In this document: one piece after another, positions 1 to 8,318 of the stretch
Layout: the number at the start of each line of letters is the position of its first letter
How positions within the stretch are numbered: position 1 is the stretch's first letter
Origin: Chitinophagaceae bacterium
GTDB taxonomy: Bacteria; Bacteroidota; Bacteroidia; Chitinophagales; Chitinophagaceae
NCBI GenBank assembly: GCA_023251335.1
Contig: JAHEZA010000004.1
Location: 1 to 20,171 of the forward strand
Reading direction: 5' to 3'
Length of the DNA: 20,171 bases
The notes under the pieces: generated by a model
Database searches by the model: none
What the model was told of the DNA's origin: nothing
What the model saw: only the letters and a program-made list of their open reading frames with translations
Translations under genes and position numbers: made by a program

Positions 1-534
1 GGCTAAACTATTAGAATGCATCTGCTGTTGCAACGAAGGGAGCTTCTCCTGTGTAAAATTTTATCAATCGAAGATATATTTTTGGCGAATGTTGAATTTG
101 TTACACAAAACTGGTTTGATAATTCTACAATTCAGTCAGATTTTTTAAAGTGATCGCCTTTTATTCCCAAGATCAAAAAAATGAAATTTACATTTTTTGT
201 TGCTTCACTGTGATGCGAAATGGGGCATAGAATCGAGTGCACGTTCTTCGGTGAAGGAAGTAGAAAAGTTGGGCTGACAGCAAACAAACAAATTCGGTAA
301 TTTTTATTTTAGACGTTTTGTTGATCCAAACACTTTGAGAAAAATTGAAAACATCGGTGCCACGGCACAGATAAATAAACGCTTACCGTAGCACGGTTAT
401 CATCAATAATAATTCATCCCCTCGTTTTTAAAAGAAAAAAACAGCCTTAGCCTAAACAGGCCCTTCAACAATTTTTTTTTGTTATTATTAAATGCTTTAC
501 CTTTCTAAACATAAGCTATAACACAAGCCCTTAC
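1..534. other. Gene-free leader region upstream of the CheB/CheR/kinase gene
   Basis: I see no credible gene here. The only open stretch (about bases 2-148, + strand, 48 codons, entering from the left edge) gives a cysteine- and phenylalanine-rich sequence unlike any family I know and is probably chance. A small dyad (ACCGT, three bases, ACGGT) lies near 386-398. Just before the next gene, TACCTTTC at 498-505 matches the Bacteroidota -7 box TAnnTTTG at 7 of 8 positions. A TTG at 479-481 is 16 bases upstream, slightly shorter than the usual spacing, so a promoter here is possible but weak. Confidence 0.5.
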
Positions 535-3500
535 ATGAATATCAATAAAAAAAATTCTGTTGATTTAAAAAAAAACACTTTAGATGAAAAAATAAAAGCA
601 GATAAAAAAGGTGTGCCATTTCCGGTCGCAGCCATCGGCGCATCTGCGGGAGGATTGGAAGCGATCAGCAAATTTCTAAATAAGCTGCCCCATGACGCGG
701 GTATCGGTTATGTAATTATTCAACACCTATCGCCCGACCATGAAAGCATACTGCCTGAGCTCCTGGAAAGAGAAACGAAAATGCCCGTACACCAGGTAAA
801 GAATGGTATGGCTGTTAATGTTGATAATATTTACGTCATCCCGCCAGACACCTACATGAGCATTGTAGACGGACATCTTACTTTATCGCCCCGCAAAAAT
901 AAGGGAGGTATTTTTTTACCTATCGACTTTTTCTTTAAAAACCTGGCCCTTGTTTATCAAAATAAAGCGATTGGCATTTTATTATCAGGAACCGGTTCTG
1001 ATGGCACAGCGGGCGTTAAGGATATAAAAGGCGAAGGCGGTATTACGTTTGCCCAGGACAGTTCTGCTGCTTTCAAGGGAATGCCTCAAAGCGCCATTGA
1101 TTCCGGCTTTGTTGATTTTATTTTGCCCGCCGGCGAAATCGCGAAAGAGCTGAATGATATTTTAAAACTTCCGTATTTATCGCTTCCTGTAAAGGAGATA
1201 GCGCCGGAAAACGAAGGAGAATTCAGAAAAATACTGGTCCTGCTGCATAATAGAAAAGGAATAGATTTCTCCTTATATAAACAAGCCACTATCAATCGCC
1301 GCGTTATGAGGCGGATGGCCCTTAACCGGAAAAAAGGTCTTGAAGATTATTTGCAGATGCTCCGTGAAAATGAATCCGAATTAAATCAGTTATACCAGGA
1401 CCTTTTGATTGGTGTAACTGCATTTTTTCGGGACCCCAGCGCTTATAAAGCGCTTACCAAAAAAATATTGCCGGCCCTTTTTAAAGATCGCCCTTCTAAC
1501 CCGGGACTAAAGATATGGATAACCGCCTGCGCCACGGGCGAAGAAGCCTTTTCTTTTGCCATTGCCATTTCCGAATACATGTCAGAAAAAGGAATCGAAA
1601 TCCCTTTCCAACTATTTGCCACCGACCTAAACGCGAGGTCTATTGAGAAGGCGCGGCAGGGATTATATACCGCAGGTAGCCTCGAAAATATCTCTCAGGA
1701 GCATTTAATTAAATATTTCCATAAAATAGACGGCCATTACCAGGTAGCGAAATCGTTGAGAGATAGTTGTGTATTTGCAACGCACAATTTACTTACGGAT
1801 CCTCCTTTTTCTAAAATAGACATTCTTAGTTGTCAAAACGTAATGATCTATTTCGAGCCAAAGGCTCAGAAAAAAATTTTGAAAGCGTTTCATTACGCAT
1901 TAAAACCAACTGGTTATTTGATACTTGGAAAATCGGAAACTGCCGGAAGCTCATCAGAAATATTTGCACAGGCAGACAAAGAATTAAAAATATACACTCC
2001 TAAGGATCGCGCAAATGCCGTTGACTTTGATTTTTCTTTTCCACCGTCATCTATATTTTCTGAAAAATCTCCTGAGGCTGATAAATTGGACAAGGCGAAA
2101 GGCAAGGAATGGAACGTGGAAAAAGAAATGGATAAATTGTTACTTTCTGAGTATGTGCCTGCAAGTGTAGTAGTAAATAATGATTTGCAGATCATTCGTT
2201 TTCACGGGCCTACTTCTAAGTATCTGCAACCTACTTACGGAAAAGCAAGCCTGCAACTGCTGAATATGGTGCGCGATGATCTTGTTTTTGAGTTAAGGAC
2301 ACTTATTCATAAAGCAAAAGGCGACAGGCTTCCTGCAAAAAAGAATGGAATTCATTTAGAAAAGGATGGCGAAGATGTAGTAAACCTGGAAGTGGTGCCG
2401 CTTTCATCAGGCTTTTTCCTTATTTTGTTTAAAGATTCTGATACGGCTCCTACCGCTGAACATATTACAATTCCGGAAATCAACAACAGAAAAATCGGCG
2501 AAAGCCAGCGGCTGCACACGCTGGAGGACGAATTGCGCGATGCCACGGATCAGCTAAAAAATATGAGTGAAGAATTTGAAGCTACCAGGGAAGAACTGCA
2601 AAGCGCCAATGAAGAAATCCTTTCATCCAACGAAGAACTGCAAAGCATCAATGAAGAACTCGAAACTTCCAAAGAAGAATTACAATCTTCCAATGAAGAG
2701 CTTACCACCATCAATGAAGAATTGCATCATCGCAATGAAGAATTGAAAGAAAATGTTAGATTTCGCGAAGCCATCGTTGAAACAATAAGGGAGCCATTAA
2801 TTGTTTTAAAAACCGACTTGCGCATTATGAGTGCCAACAGGCCTTTTTATCAAAACTTTCATCAGAAGCCACACGAAACAGAAGGGCATTTTATTTTTGA
2901 GATCAATAATGGCCTATGGAACATTTCCGGGCTAAAAGAAAAACTCCTGGAAATTAATTCAAAAGACAAAAGCTTTGAAAATTACGAGGTTACTCATTAT
3001 TTTCCTGAGCTGGGAAAGCGAATTATCTTATTCAGTGGATTGAGAATGGCATCTGCCGAAAATAAAAAAAGCCGGATATTGCTGGTAATAGACGACATCA
3101 CACTTCGCCGCGAAGCAGAAGAAAAATTAAAGCAAAGTCTGCAATTAAACATTTCCATACTCAATAGCATCAGCGATATTTTCATTTCAGTGGATAACGG
3201 CTGGCGTTTTATTTTTATTAACGAACCTGCAAAAAAATTTATTGGAAAAAAAGATGACCTGGTTGGGAAAAATTTCTGGGAAATACTGACCGGCTATATA
3301 GATACAGGCTTTCATGTAAAGTTAATAGCGGCTATGCAGACCAAAAGTTTTGAGCAGTTTGAGTATTATGACGAGCGCACTAAAGAATGGTATCAATTCC
3401 GTCTCTATCCTTCCGTAGAAGCCTTATCAATATATGCCACTCGTATAACTGAAGCAAAAAGATCCCAGCGGCTTTTAGAGCAAGCTAAAGAACGTTACCA

Positions 3501-5343
3501 GACTTTTATTTCTGAAAGCGCTGAAGGGATCTGGCGTTTCGAATTAAAAAGACCTATTGCAGTAAACACGCCGCTTCAAGAACAAATAAAGGCTATTTAC
3601 GAAAATGCTTTTGTCGGTGAAAGTAATGAAGCAATGGCAAGGATGCATGGCTATAAAAGTGCGCATGAAATGAAAGGTGTAAGCATCAAAAATCTGTTAT
3701 TAAAAGATGAAGGGAATAGCGCTTCTTTGACAAAACTTATTCAGTCAGCGTATCGTTTATCGGATGTTGAAATTGCTGAACAAAGAGGTGATCAAATTTT
3801 GTATTTTCTCCTTAACCTGATAGGAATTGTCAGAGACGGGCACCTGGTACGCATTTGGGGAACCCAGCGTGATATTACAGAACAGAAAATAACAGAGAAA
3901 AAATTATCAAAAACCCGCCACCGGCTGAGCTTTGCGTTGGCAGCCGGGAGTGTAGGTACTTTTATCTGGAATTTTAAAAAGAATAAAATCGTGTGGACCA
4001 AAATTCAGGAATCTTTATATGGATTAAAAGACCACACTTTTAAAGGCACATTGAATGATTGGTTAAGTTTTATACATCCTGATGATGTAGAAAAAACACA
4101 AAAAAGAATAGAAAAAACTATCGAAGAACATACGGAATTATCAACAGAGTTTCGAATCCTGTGGCCAGATCATTCCCTTCATTGGATACTATGCAGAGGG
4201 CACACGACTTTTGATGAAAGTGGAATCCCGATAGAAATGAATGGAGTAAATATTGATATTACCGAAAGAAAAACAAAAGAGCAGATCATAAAAGAAAATG
4301 AAGAACGATTCAGGACGCTGATTCAGAATTCTTTTGATATTATTACCGTTTTTAACAGTGATGGCATTATTACATATCAGAGCGATTCAATAGAACGGGT
4401 GCTGGGCTATAAGGCAGAAGATAGGATCGGTACAAATATTTTTGAAAAGAGCATTGTGCTTCCGGAGGACAGGGAAATTGAAAAAAAATTGTTTCAGAAA
4501 TCTACCGATTATCCCAATCAATATATTTTGAGTGAATTCAGGATGATGCATATTGATGGAAGTGTAAAGGTGATGGAAGTGGGTTGCGTAAATCTTCAAA
4601 ACAATTCAAGCATTAAAGGCATCATAAAAAATTACAGGGATGTTACCGAAAGAAGAGCTATCGAAAAACAAAAAGAAGAATTTATCGGGGTTGCCAGCCA
4701 TGAGCTAAAAACGCCCGTAACCAGCATTAAAGCATACACACAGCTTCTATATGAGACTTTAATAGAAAAGAAAGACTTCTCATCAGCCGATCTGCTGTCA
4801 CGCATGGATAACCAAATAAATAAACTTACATCGCTAATAAAAGATCTACTTGATGTAACAAAAATAACAGAAGGCAAGCTTATACTCCAGGAAGAAGAAT
4901 TCGATGTGAATGAGTTAGTAAAAGAAGTAGCCGACGATCTACAGGTAACCGCAAAAAAACATAAGATTATACAAGAGCTGGCTGATCTGGAACCGATTAT
5001 AGGAGATAAAGAAAGAATTTCTCAGGTATTGGTAAATCTTATCTCTAATGCGGTTAAGTATTCACCTGATGCAGATAAAATAATTGTAAAAACCTCTATG
5101 GTAAATGGCGAAATAATGATTTGTGTGCAGGATTTTGGTATCGGCATTTCGAAGGATATGCAAAAAAAGCTATTTCAACGTTTTTTCAGAGTCGTCGATG
5201 ATTCTACGCGTACGTTTCCAGGGCTCGGCCTGGGATTATTTATTAGTACTGAAATTATTAAAAGACAAAACGGCCGCATATGGGTAGAAAGTGCCCCAGG
5301 CAAAGGATCATCTTTCTGTTTTACGTTACCATATAAAAAATAG
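535..5343 (+). CDS. CheB-CheR-PAS hybrid sensor histidine kinase
   Basis: Very large cytoplasmic signalling protein of 1602 residues with no membrane segment. Domains in order: CheB methylesterase (about 28-215) with the triad Ser37 (in GASAGG), His64 and Asp156 (in GTGSDGTAG); CheR methyltransferase (about 230-490) with a SAM loop ACATGEEAFS near 331-340 and a NVMIYF motif near 435-440; a PAS-like linker (about 530-640); a Glu-rich coiled coil (about 655-745) built from repeats of the type EELQSSNEE; about five PAS domains (745-1375); HisKA with phospho-acceptor His1389 in ASHELKTP; and HATPase_c with N-box Asn1505 and glycine boxes DFGIGIS and GLGLGLF. It lacks a receiver domain of its own, and a receiver gene lies 146 bases downstream. 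CheB/CheR/PAS kinases of this kind are common in Bacteroidota without a linked chemoreceptor operon; what they methylate is unknown. Small departures from textbook CheR motifs (ACATGEEAF for ACSTGEEPY, SCQN for SCRN) leave catalytic competence plausible but unproved. Confidence 0.95.
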   Translation: MNINKKNSVDLKKNTLDEKIKADKKGVPFPVAAIGASAGGLEAISKFLNKLPHDAGIGYVIIQHLSPDHESILPELLERETKMPVHQVKNGMAVNVDNIYVIPPDTYMSIVDGHLTLSPRKNKGGIFLPIDFFFKNLALVYQNKAIGILLSGTGSDGTAGVKDIKGEGGITFAQDSSAAFKGMPQSAIDSGFVDFILPAGEIAKELNDILKLPYLSLPVKEIAPENEGEFRKILVLLHNRKGIDFSLYKQATINRRVMRRMALNRKKGLEDYLQMLRENESELNQLYQDLLIGVTAFFRDPSAYKALTKKILPALFKDRPSNPGLKIWITACATGEEAFSFAIAISEYMSEKGIEIPFQLFATDLNARSIEKARQGLYTAGSLENISQEHLIKYFHKIDGHYQVAKSLRDSCVFATHNLLTDPPFSKIDILSCQNVMIYFEPKAQKKILKAFHYALKPTGYLILGKSETAGSSSEIFAQADKELKIYTPKDRANAVDFDFSFPPSSIFSEKSPEADKLDKAKGKEWNVEKEMDKLLLSEYVPASVVVNNDLQIIRFHGPTSKYLQPTYGKASLQLLNMVRDDLVFELRTLIHKAKGDRLPAKKNGIHLEKDGEDVVNLEVVPLSSGFFLILFKDSDTAPTAEHITIPEINNRKIGESQRLHTLEDELRDATDQLKNMSEEFEATREELQSANEEILSSNEELQSINEELETSKEELQSSNEELTTINEELHHRNEELKENVRFREAIVETIREPLIVLKTDLRIMSANRPFYQNFHQKPHETEGHFIFEINNGLWNISGLKEKLLEINSKDKSFENYEVTHYFPELGKRIILFSGLRMASAENKKSRILLVIDDITLRREAEEKLKQSLQLNISILNSISDIFISVDNGWRFIFINEPAKKFIGKKDDLVGKNFWEILTGYIDTGFHVKLIAAMQTKSFEQFEYYDERTKEWYQFRLYPSVEALSIYATRITEAKRSQRLLEQAKERYQTFISESAEGIWRFELKRPIAVNTPLQEQIKAIYENAFVGESNEAMARMHGYKSAHEMKGVSIKNLLLKDEGNSASLTKLIQSAYRLSDVEIAEQRGDQILYFLLNLIGIVRDGHLVRIWGTQRDITEQKITEKKLSKTRHRLSFALAAGSVGTFIWNFKKNKIVWTKIQESLYGLKDHTFKGTLNDWLSFIHPDDVEKTQKRIEKTIEEHTELSTEFRILWPDHSLHWILCRGHTTFDESGIPIEMNGVNIDITERKTKEQIIKENEERFRTLIQNSFDIITVFNSDGIITYQSDSIERVLGYKAEDRIGTNIFEKSIVLPEDREIEKKLFQKSTDYPNQYILSEFRMMHIDGSVKVMEVGCVNLQNNSSIKGIIKNYRDVTERRAIEKQKEEFIGVASHELKTPVTSIKAYTQLLYETLIEKKDFSSADLLSRMDNQINKLTSLIKDLLDVTKITEGKLILQEEEFDVNELVKEVADDLQVTAKKHKIIQELADLEPIIGDKERISQVLVNLISNAVKYSPDADKIIVKTSMVNGEIMICVQDFGIGISKDMQKKLFQRFFRVVDDSTRTFPGLGLGLFISTEIIKRQNGRIWVESAPGKGSSFCFTLPYKK

Positions 5344-5353
5344 AAATACGGTT

Positions 5354-5395
5354 TATTTCTTTGTTTGCTACGGTTTGTTATATCGTAAAGAAATA
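5354..5395 (+). repeat. 9-bp inverted repeat after the kinase gene
   Basis: TATTTCTTT at 5354-5362 is the exact reverse complement of AAAGAAATA at 5387-5395, with a 24-base loop that holds a second copy of TACGGTTT (5347-5354 and 5369-5376). A short T stretch follows. It could weakly terminate the kinase transcript, but the stem is AT-only apart from one pair, so this is tentative. Confidence 0.3.
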
Positions 5396-5489
5396 TTTTA
5401 AAGTTTACATCACAGATTTTTCATGAAGTAATTCATTATTATCTGGCTGGTATGTTATTTGTAATCTTTCTTTCAAAGGCGAATTAACT

Positions 5490-5846
5490 ATGCGGAAGAA
5501 AAAAATCTTAGTTACGGATGATGATGATGGGGTACAGGATATCTTTAAACTAATATTTGAAAAAGCCGGATACGAGGTGGAGATACATGGCGAAGCAATT
5601 TCTATTTTGGAAAACAAATATGAATCTCCCGATCTTTTTTTATTAGACAGACAATTAAGCGGGTATGACGGATTAGAATTATGCACTTTTTTAAAAGACC
5701 AACCCGCCACAAAGAATATTCCTGTTATCATAGTGTCTGCAACCCCAGACATTGGGGTCCTTGCCAACGAAGCAGGAGCTGACGATTTTATTGAAAAACC
5801 ATTCGACATGAAGTCACTTTTAGAGAAGGTTAAAAAGTGGATCTGA
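5490..5846 (+). CDS. Single-domain response regulator (receiver only)
   Basis: A 118-residue CheY-like receiver domain with no output domain. The acidic pocket is Asp10-Asp12, the phospho-acceptor is Asp53 in LLDRQLSG, the switch Ser is Ser83 in IVSATPD, and the conserved Lys is Lys103 in EKPF. It lies 146 bases downstream of the large kinase in the same direction and is the natural candidate for its phospho-acceptor; this pairing is inferred from position. With no DNA-binding or enzymatic domain it should act through protein contacts or as a relay or phosphate sink. The start at 5490 places the first beta strand (KKILVTDD) a few residues from the N-terminus, as usual in this family. A long antisense ORF covers the same stretch and is a shadow. 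Confidence 0.92.
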   Translation: MRKKKILVTDDDDGVQDIFKLIFEKAGYEVEIHGEAISILENKYESPDLFLLDRQLSGYDGLELCTFLKDQPATKNIPVIIVSATPDIGVLANEAGADDFIEKPFDMKSLLEKVKKWI

Positions 5847-5959
5847 TTAATCTGATGCGAAAGAATCTTAGATAAATTTATTGAAAACAACTTTCGCAAA
5901 ATTGGCAGGTATGTTCGATTGTTGTTCTTAAATCTTTATTACTCATTAATACCTCAATA

Positions 5960-6148
5960 ATGAAGAACCATTCCGCAACATATATTGCCGCAAGACTCGA
6001 AAGCAAACTTTTAAACGGAATAATGGAAATTCAAAAGTTCGCGTCGATGACATCAATCATGGAAAATGGCCACGATCATGAAAAGATAAGAAGGCAGAGA
6101 CAGGACTATTTGATGGTCGGGAACAAGAAGCAAAGCGAACCATTTTAA
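5960..6148 (+). CDS. Small hypothetical protein (doubtful)
   Basis: A 62-codon ORF beginning ATGAAGAACC, encoding a basic, soluble, mostly helical-looking peptide with several Met and His residues and a charged C-terminal half (KIRRQRQDYL). I recognise no family. It follows the receiver gene after 113 bases and precedes a 277-base non-coding stretch. No clear promoter or ribosome binding site is visible. The absence of low-complexity sequence makes it a possible gene, but length and context alone do not prove coding. Confidence 0.35.
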   Translation: MKNHSATYIAARLESKLLNGIMEIQKFASMTSIMENGHDHEKIRRQRQDYLMVGNKKQSEPF

Positions 6149-6425
6149 AAACATCATACGAAGGCTAAGGGTTGCGACTTAGCAAAATACAAATCCTCAA
6201 AAAAGTCGGTTTACTGTTTTGCAGAATTGACAAATATGTGTTTCCTTCTTAATTTTAATGAGTTAATCAGGAAAACGGCCTCAAAAAGATTGCTTAATCG
6301 CGATGAACGCCAGTCGTAGGAGCTTCTGTGGCGACAACCCAGGTGAAAAGATTTATTCTGATAGAACTAACCACCTGATGAATAACATGTATTGAAATGA
6401 TCGTCTTTTTTCAAATCACAATGAT
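6149..6425. other. Intergenic region with small dyads upstream of the MidA-like gene
   Basis: No ORF. Two dyads are visible: GCTAAG at 6164-6169 with CTTAGC at 6178-6183 (8-base loop, followed by an A run), and CAGGTG at 6340-6345 with CACCTG at 6372-6377 (26 bases apart). Between them lies a more GC-rich patch (about 6306-6345) with overlapping short inverted repeats (CGCCA/TGGCG and GTCG/CGAC) that looks unlike its AT-rich surroundings. Confidence 0.4.
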
Positions 6426-7514
6426 ATGGAGCTATCTGAAATTTTAAAGAACAAAATAATCCAACACGGCCCTATTTCATTTCATGACTTTATGGAAATT
6501 GCATTGTACGATCCCATAGCCGGTTATTATAATTCGGACAAAAATAAAATTGGCAAAGGGGGCGATTATTATACAAGCCCGGTCCTAAGTTCTTTATTTG
6601 GCAAAATGATAGGCAAGCAACTTGAAGAAATGTGGATATTGCTGGGCAAGAAGCCATTCACAATCGTTGAATATGGTGCAGGAACAGGCGCGTTGAGTTT
6701 TGACATACTTAAACATCTTAGAACCAATACACCGCTGTATGATGAACTTAATTATTGCATCATTGAAAAAAGTCCGACGATGCGAGCCCAACAAAAAAGA
6801 TCATTGCATGAAAAAGTAACTTGGTATCATTCCATACATGAAATTCCGCCCATCAATGGCTGTATATTATCCAATGAAGTCCTTGATAATTTTCCTGTAC
6901 ACAAGGTGGTTATGCAAAATGAATTGATGGAAGTTTTCGTTAATTTTGAAAATGATTTTGCTGAAGTCCTTCAACCGGCAAATAGAAAATTAAAAGACTA
7001 TTTTAGCAGGCAAAACATCAGGCTGCCAAGAAATTATTGCACAGAAGTAAACCTGCAGGCTATAGATTGGATGCGGGAAATTTCGGCCGGTTTACATTCG
7101 GGGTTTGTGCTTACGATTGACTATGGTTTCCGTTCTGTCGACCTTTACAGTTCTAAAAGAAGTTCGGGTACGCTTTTGTGCTACAAAGACCACCAGATCA
7201 ATAATTCACCTTTTTCCAACATTGGTAAGCAGGATATTACTGCCCATGTAAATTTTTCTGCTTTATTTCACTGGGGTGAAATATACGGGCTGGAATTGAG
7301 TGGCTTTAGTACGCAGGGAAATTTTCTTCGTTCGCTGGGATTGATGAATCAGTTGCGAAAATTAGAATCAGAAAGTCGCGAAAATAATAAGGATTTCATT
7401 TTGCAGATCCATAAATTATTAACAGACATGGGAAACAAATTTAAAGTACTTATTCAGCAAAAAAGAGTAAAAAGCAAATTTCTTACAGGCCTTTTATTGG
7501 CCGACCCTATCTAA
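6426..7514 (+). CDS. SAM-dependent methyltransferase, MidA/NDUFAF7 family (DUF185)
   Basis: A 362-residue cytoplasmic class I methyltransferase. Diagnostic motifs in order: GYY with a YYTSPVLSSLFG stretch near residues 37-59; the SAM-binding loop VEYGAGTGALS (about 80-90); SNEVLDNFPVHKV (about 149-161), the family's conserved acidic NE-D motif; a VLTIDYGF strand (about 228-235); and a C-terminal GTLLCY followed by QDITAHVNFSAL. Length fits the family. The mitochondrial member NDUFAF7 dimethylates an arginine of complex I subunit NDUFS2; the bacterial substrate is not established, so only the enzyme class is firm. No complex I gene is nearby. The ATG at 6426 is preceded by another ATG in a different frame at 6421; the chosen frame carries all motifs. 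It ends convergently with the 80-residue gene on the other strand. Confidence 0.93.
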   Translation: MELSEILKNKIIQHGPISFHDFMEIALYDPIAGYYNSDKNKIGKGGDYYTSPVLSSLFGKMIGKQLEEMWILLGKKPFTIVEYGAGTGALSFDILKHLRTNTPLYDELNYCIIEKSPTMRAQQKRSLHEKVTWYHSIHEIPPINGCILSNEVLDNFPVHKVVMQNELMEVFVNFENDFAEVLQPANRKLKDYFSRQNIRLPRNYCTEVNLQAIDWMREISAGLHSGFVLTIDYGFRSVDLYSSKRSSGTLLCYKDHQINNSPFSNIGKQDITAHVNFSALFHWGEIYGLELSGFSTQGNFLRSLGLMNQLRKLESESRENNKDFILQIHKLLTDMGNKFKVLIQQKRVKSKFLTGLLLADPI

Positions 7515-7638
7515 CAATGTGCAGGTTTACAAGCTACTACGGAGTATCCCGAATAGTTCAAAGTTAATAGACTATCGGACGTAAAAAGAACAGACTATGT
7601 ATTTTGAAACCGTAAAACGTTTTTCGGGAAATTTTTCA

Positions 7639-7881
7639 TTAATTTTTCAAATTCCCTAAATAATCTTTTCCGGCCTTTGTAAGGAAAATACAGTGCAGGG
7701 TTTTATTGTCCACTACGCTCTTTCTCACATCTATCAGTCCTCTTTTGTACAGAGGAGCTAAGGCATAAGACATGTCTTCCATTGTACAATGTTTTTCATG
7801 GTTGCCGTCTTGTTCTTTTTTGTAGCATTCTTTTAACTTTTCAATCATAGATTTTGAAAGGGGGCGAAAATACATTATCAA
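7639..7881 (-). CDS. Small winged-helix-like hypothetical protein
   Basis: An 80-residue protein (78 if the second Met is used) with the look of a minimal winged helix: a first helix (SKSMIEKLKECYKK), a second (MEDMSYALAPLYKRGLI), a beta-turn stretch (DVRKSVVDNKTLHCIFLT) and a closing helix (KAGKDYLGNL). The pattern 'LxxLYKRGLIxxR ... FLTxAGKxYL' resembles MarR/PadR-type small regulators, but I cannot assign a family. It is transcribed divergently from the yciE-like gene across 437 bases containing a perfect inverted repeat, so a regulatory link is conceivable. Convergent with the methyltransferase gene. Confidence 0.72.
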   Translation of the reverse strand: MIMYFRPLSKSMIEKLKECYKKEQDGNHEKHCTMEDMSYALAPLYKRGLIDVRKSVVDNKTLHCIFLTKAGKDYLGNLKN

Positions 7882-8059
7882 CGTTTTTTAATTAACGATT
7901 TTAAAGCAATCAATGTTCAAACACGAGAAAGAAAAGAATTATATTGCGGAAGTCACATGAATTTGTACAAAATCACTGCCATTGTGAATTTAGTTGTGTT
8001 AAATAAGGTTTTTTTGATACAGACCGGCTTTATTCGTCAAAACCGTTATCTAATCTCGA

Positions 8060-8103
8060 TTACAAAAAAATGATTGAGTAACAAAATCCTCATTTTTTTG
8101 TAA
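8060..8103. repeat. Perfect 14-bp inverted repeat, 16-base spacer
   Basis: TTACAAAAAAATGA at 8060-8073 is the exact reverse complement of TCATTTTTTTGTAA at 8090-8103. The spacer reads TTGAGTAACAAAATCC. Pairing stops cleanly at both ends. It lies upstream of both flanking genes, between divergent starts, so it is either an operator-like dyad or a hairpin ending a small transcript running rightward; the sequence alone does not decide. Confidence 0.85.
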
Positions 8104-8264
8104 CCATTGTGGAATTTTTATCCAAAAAATCGGGTCATGATAAATAATATCCCAGCTATTATTCTTTTGTGATTTTTTTTTATCTCATTAGTAATACAAC
8201 TGTCTATAAAAAATAAAACAGAACATCGCCTTGCATACCATTGTCAAAAATCTGGCATGTTTTT

Positions 8265-8296
8265 TTGCACAAAAAAGGTAATTGCAACTATATTTT
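8265..8296 (+). promoter_or_regulatory. Predicted Bacteroidota-type promoter of the yciE-like gene
   Basis: TTG at 8265-8267 (-33 element) is followed after 21 bases by TATATTTT at 8289-8296, which matches TAnnTTTG at 7 of 8 positions. Spacing is within the usual range for the primary sigma factor of Bacteroidota. The start codon lies 22 bases after the -7 box. Confidence 0.5.
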
Positions 8297-8318
8297 AAAT
8301 ATCTAAAAAAACTAAAAA

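Larger units (their letters stand above)
7882..8318. other. Divergent intergenic region
   Basis: AT-rich region separating two divergent genes. It holds a perfect 14-bp inverted repeat (8060-8103), a smaller AT dyad (AATAATA at about 8143-8149 with TATTATT about 8157-8163) and the likely yciE promoter near its right end. A 38-codon ATG ORF (7957-8073, + strand) ends exactly at the outer edge of the left repeat arm; it has no recognisable homology and is not annotated as a gene. Confidence 0.6.

Noticed and set aside
2570..2760. Repetitive GAAGAA-rich DNA in the kinase gene that might look like a short tandem repeat array
   Set aside because: It encodes the Glu-rich coiled coil; the repeat follows the heptad-like protein pattern with synonymous variation and is not a DNA repeat array or CRISPR.
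5405..5899. A 164-codon open frame on the minus strand over the receiver gene
   Set aside because: It lies entirely antisense to a receiver with all catalytic residues; its translation is Ser/Phe-rich without any domain, as expected of a shadow frame.
7957..8073. 38-codon ORF in the region between the 80-residue gene and yciE
   Set aside because: No recognisable homology or start signals; its stop falls in the inverted repeat, which is mentioned as a finding, but coding is not supported.
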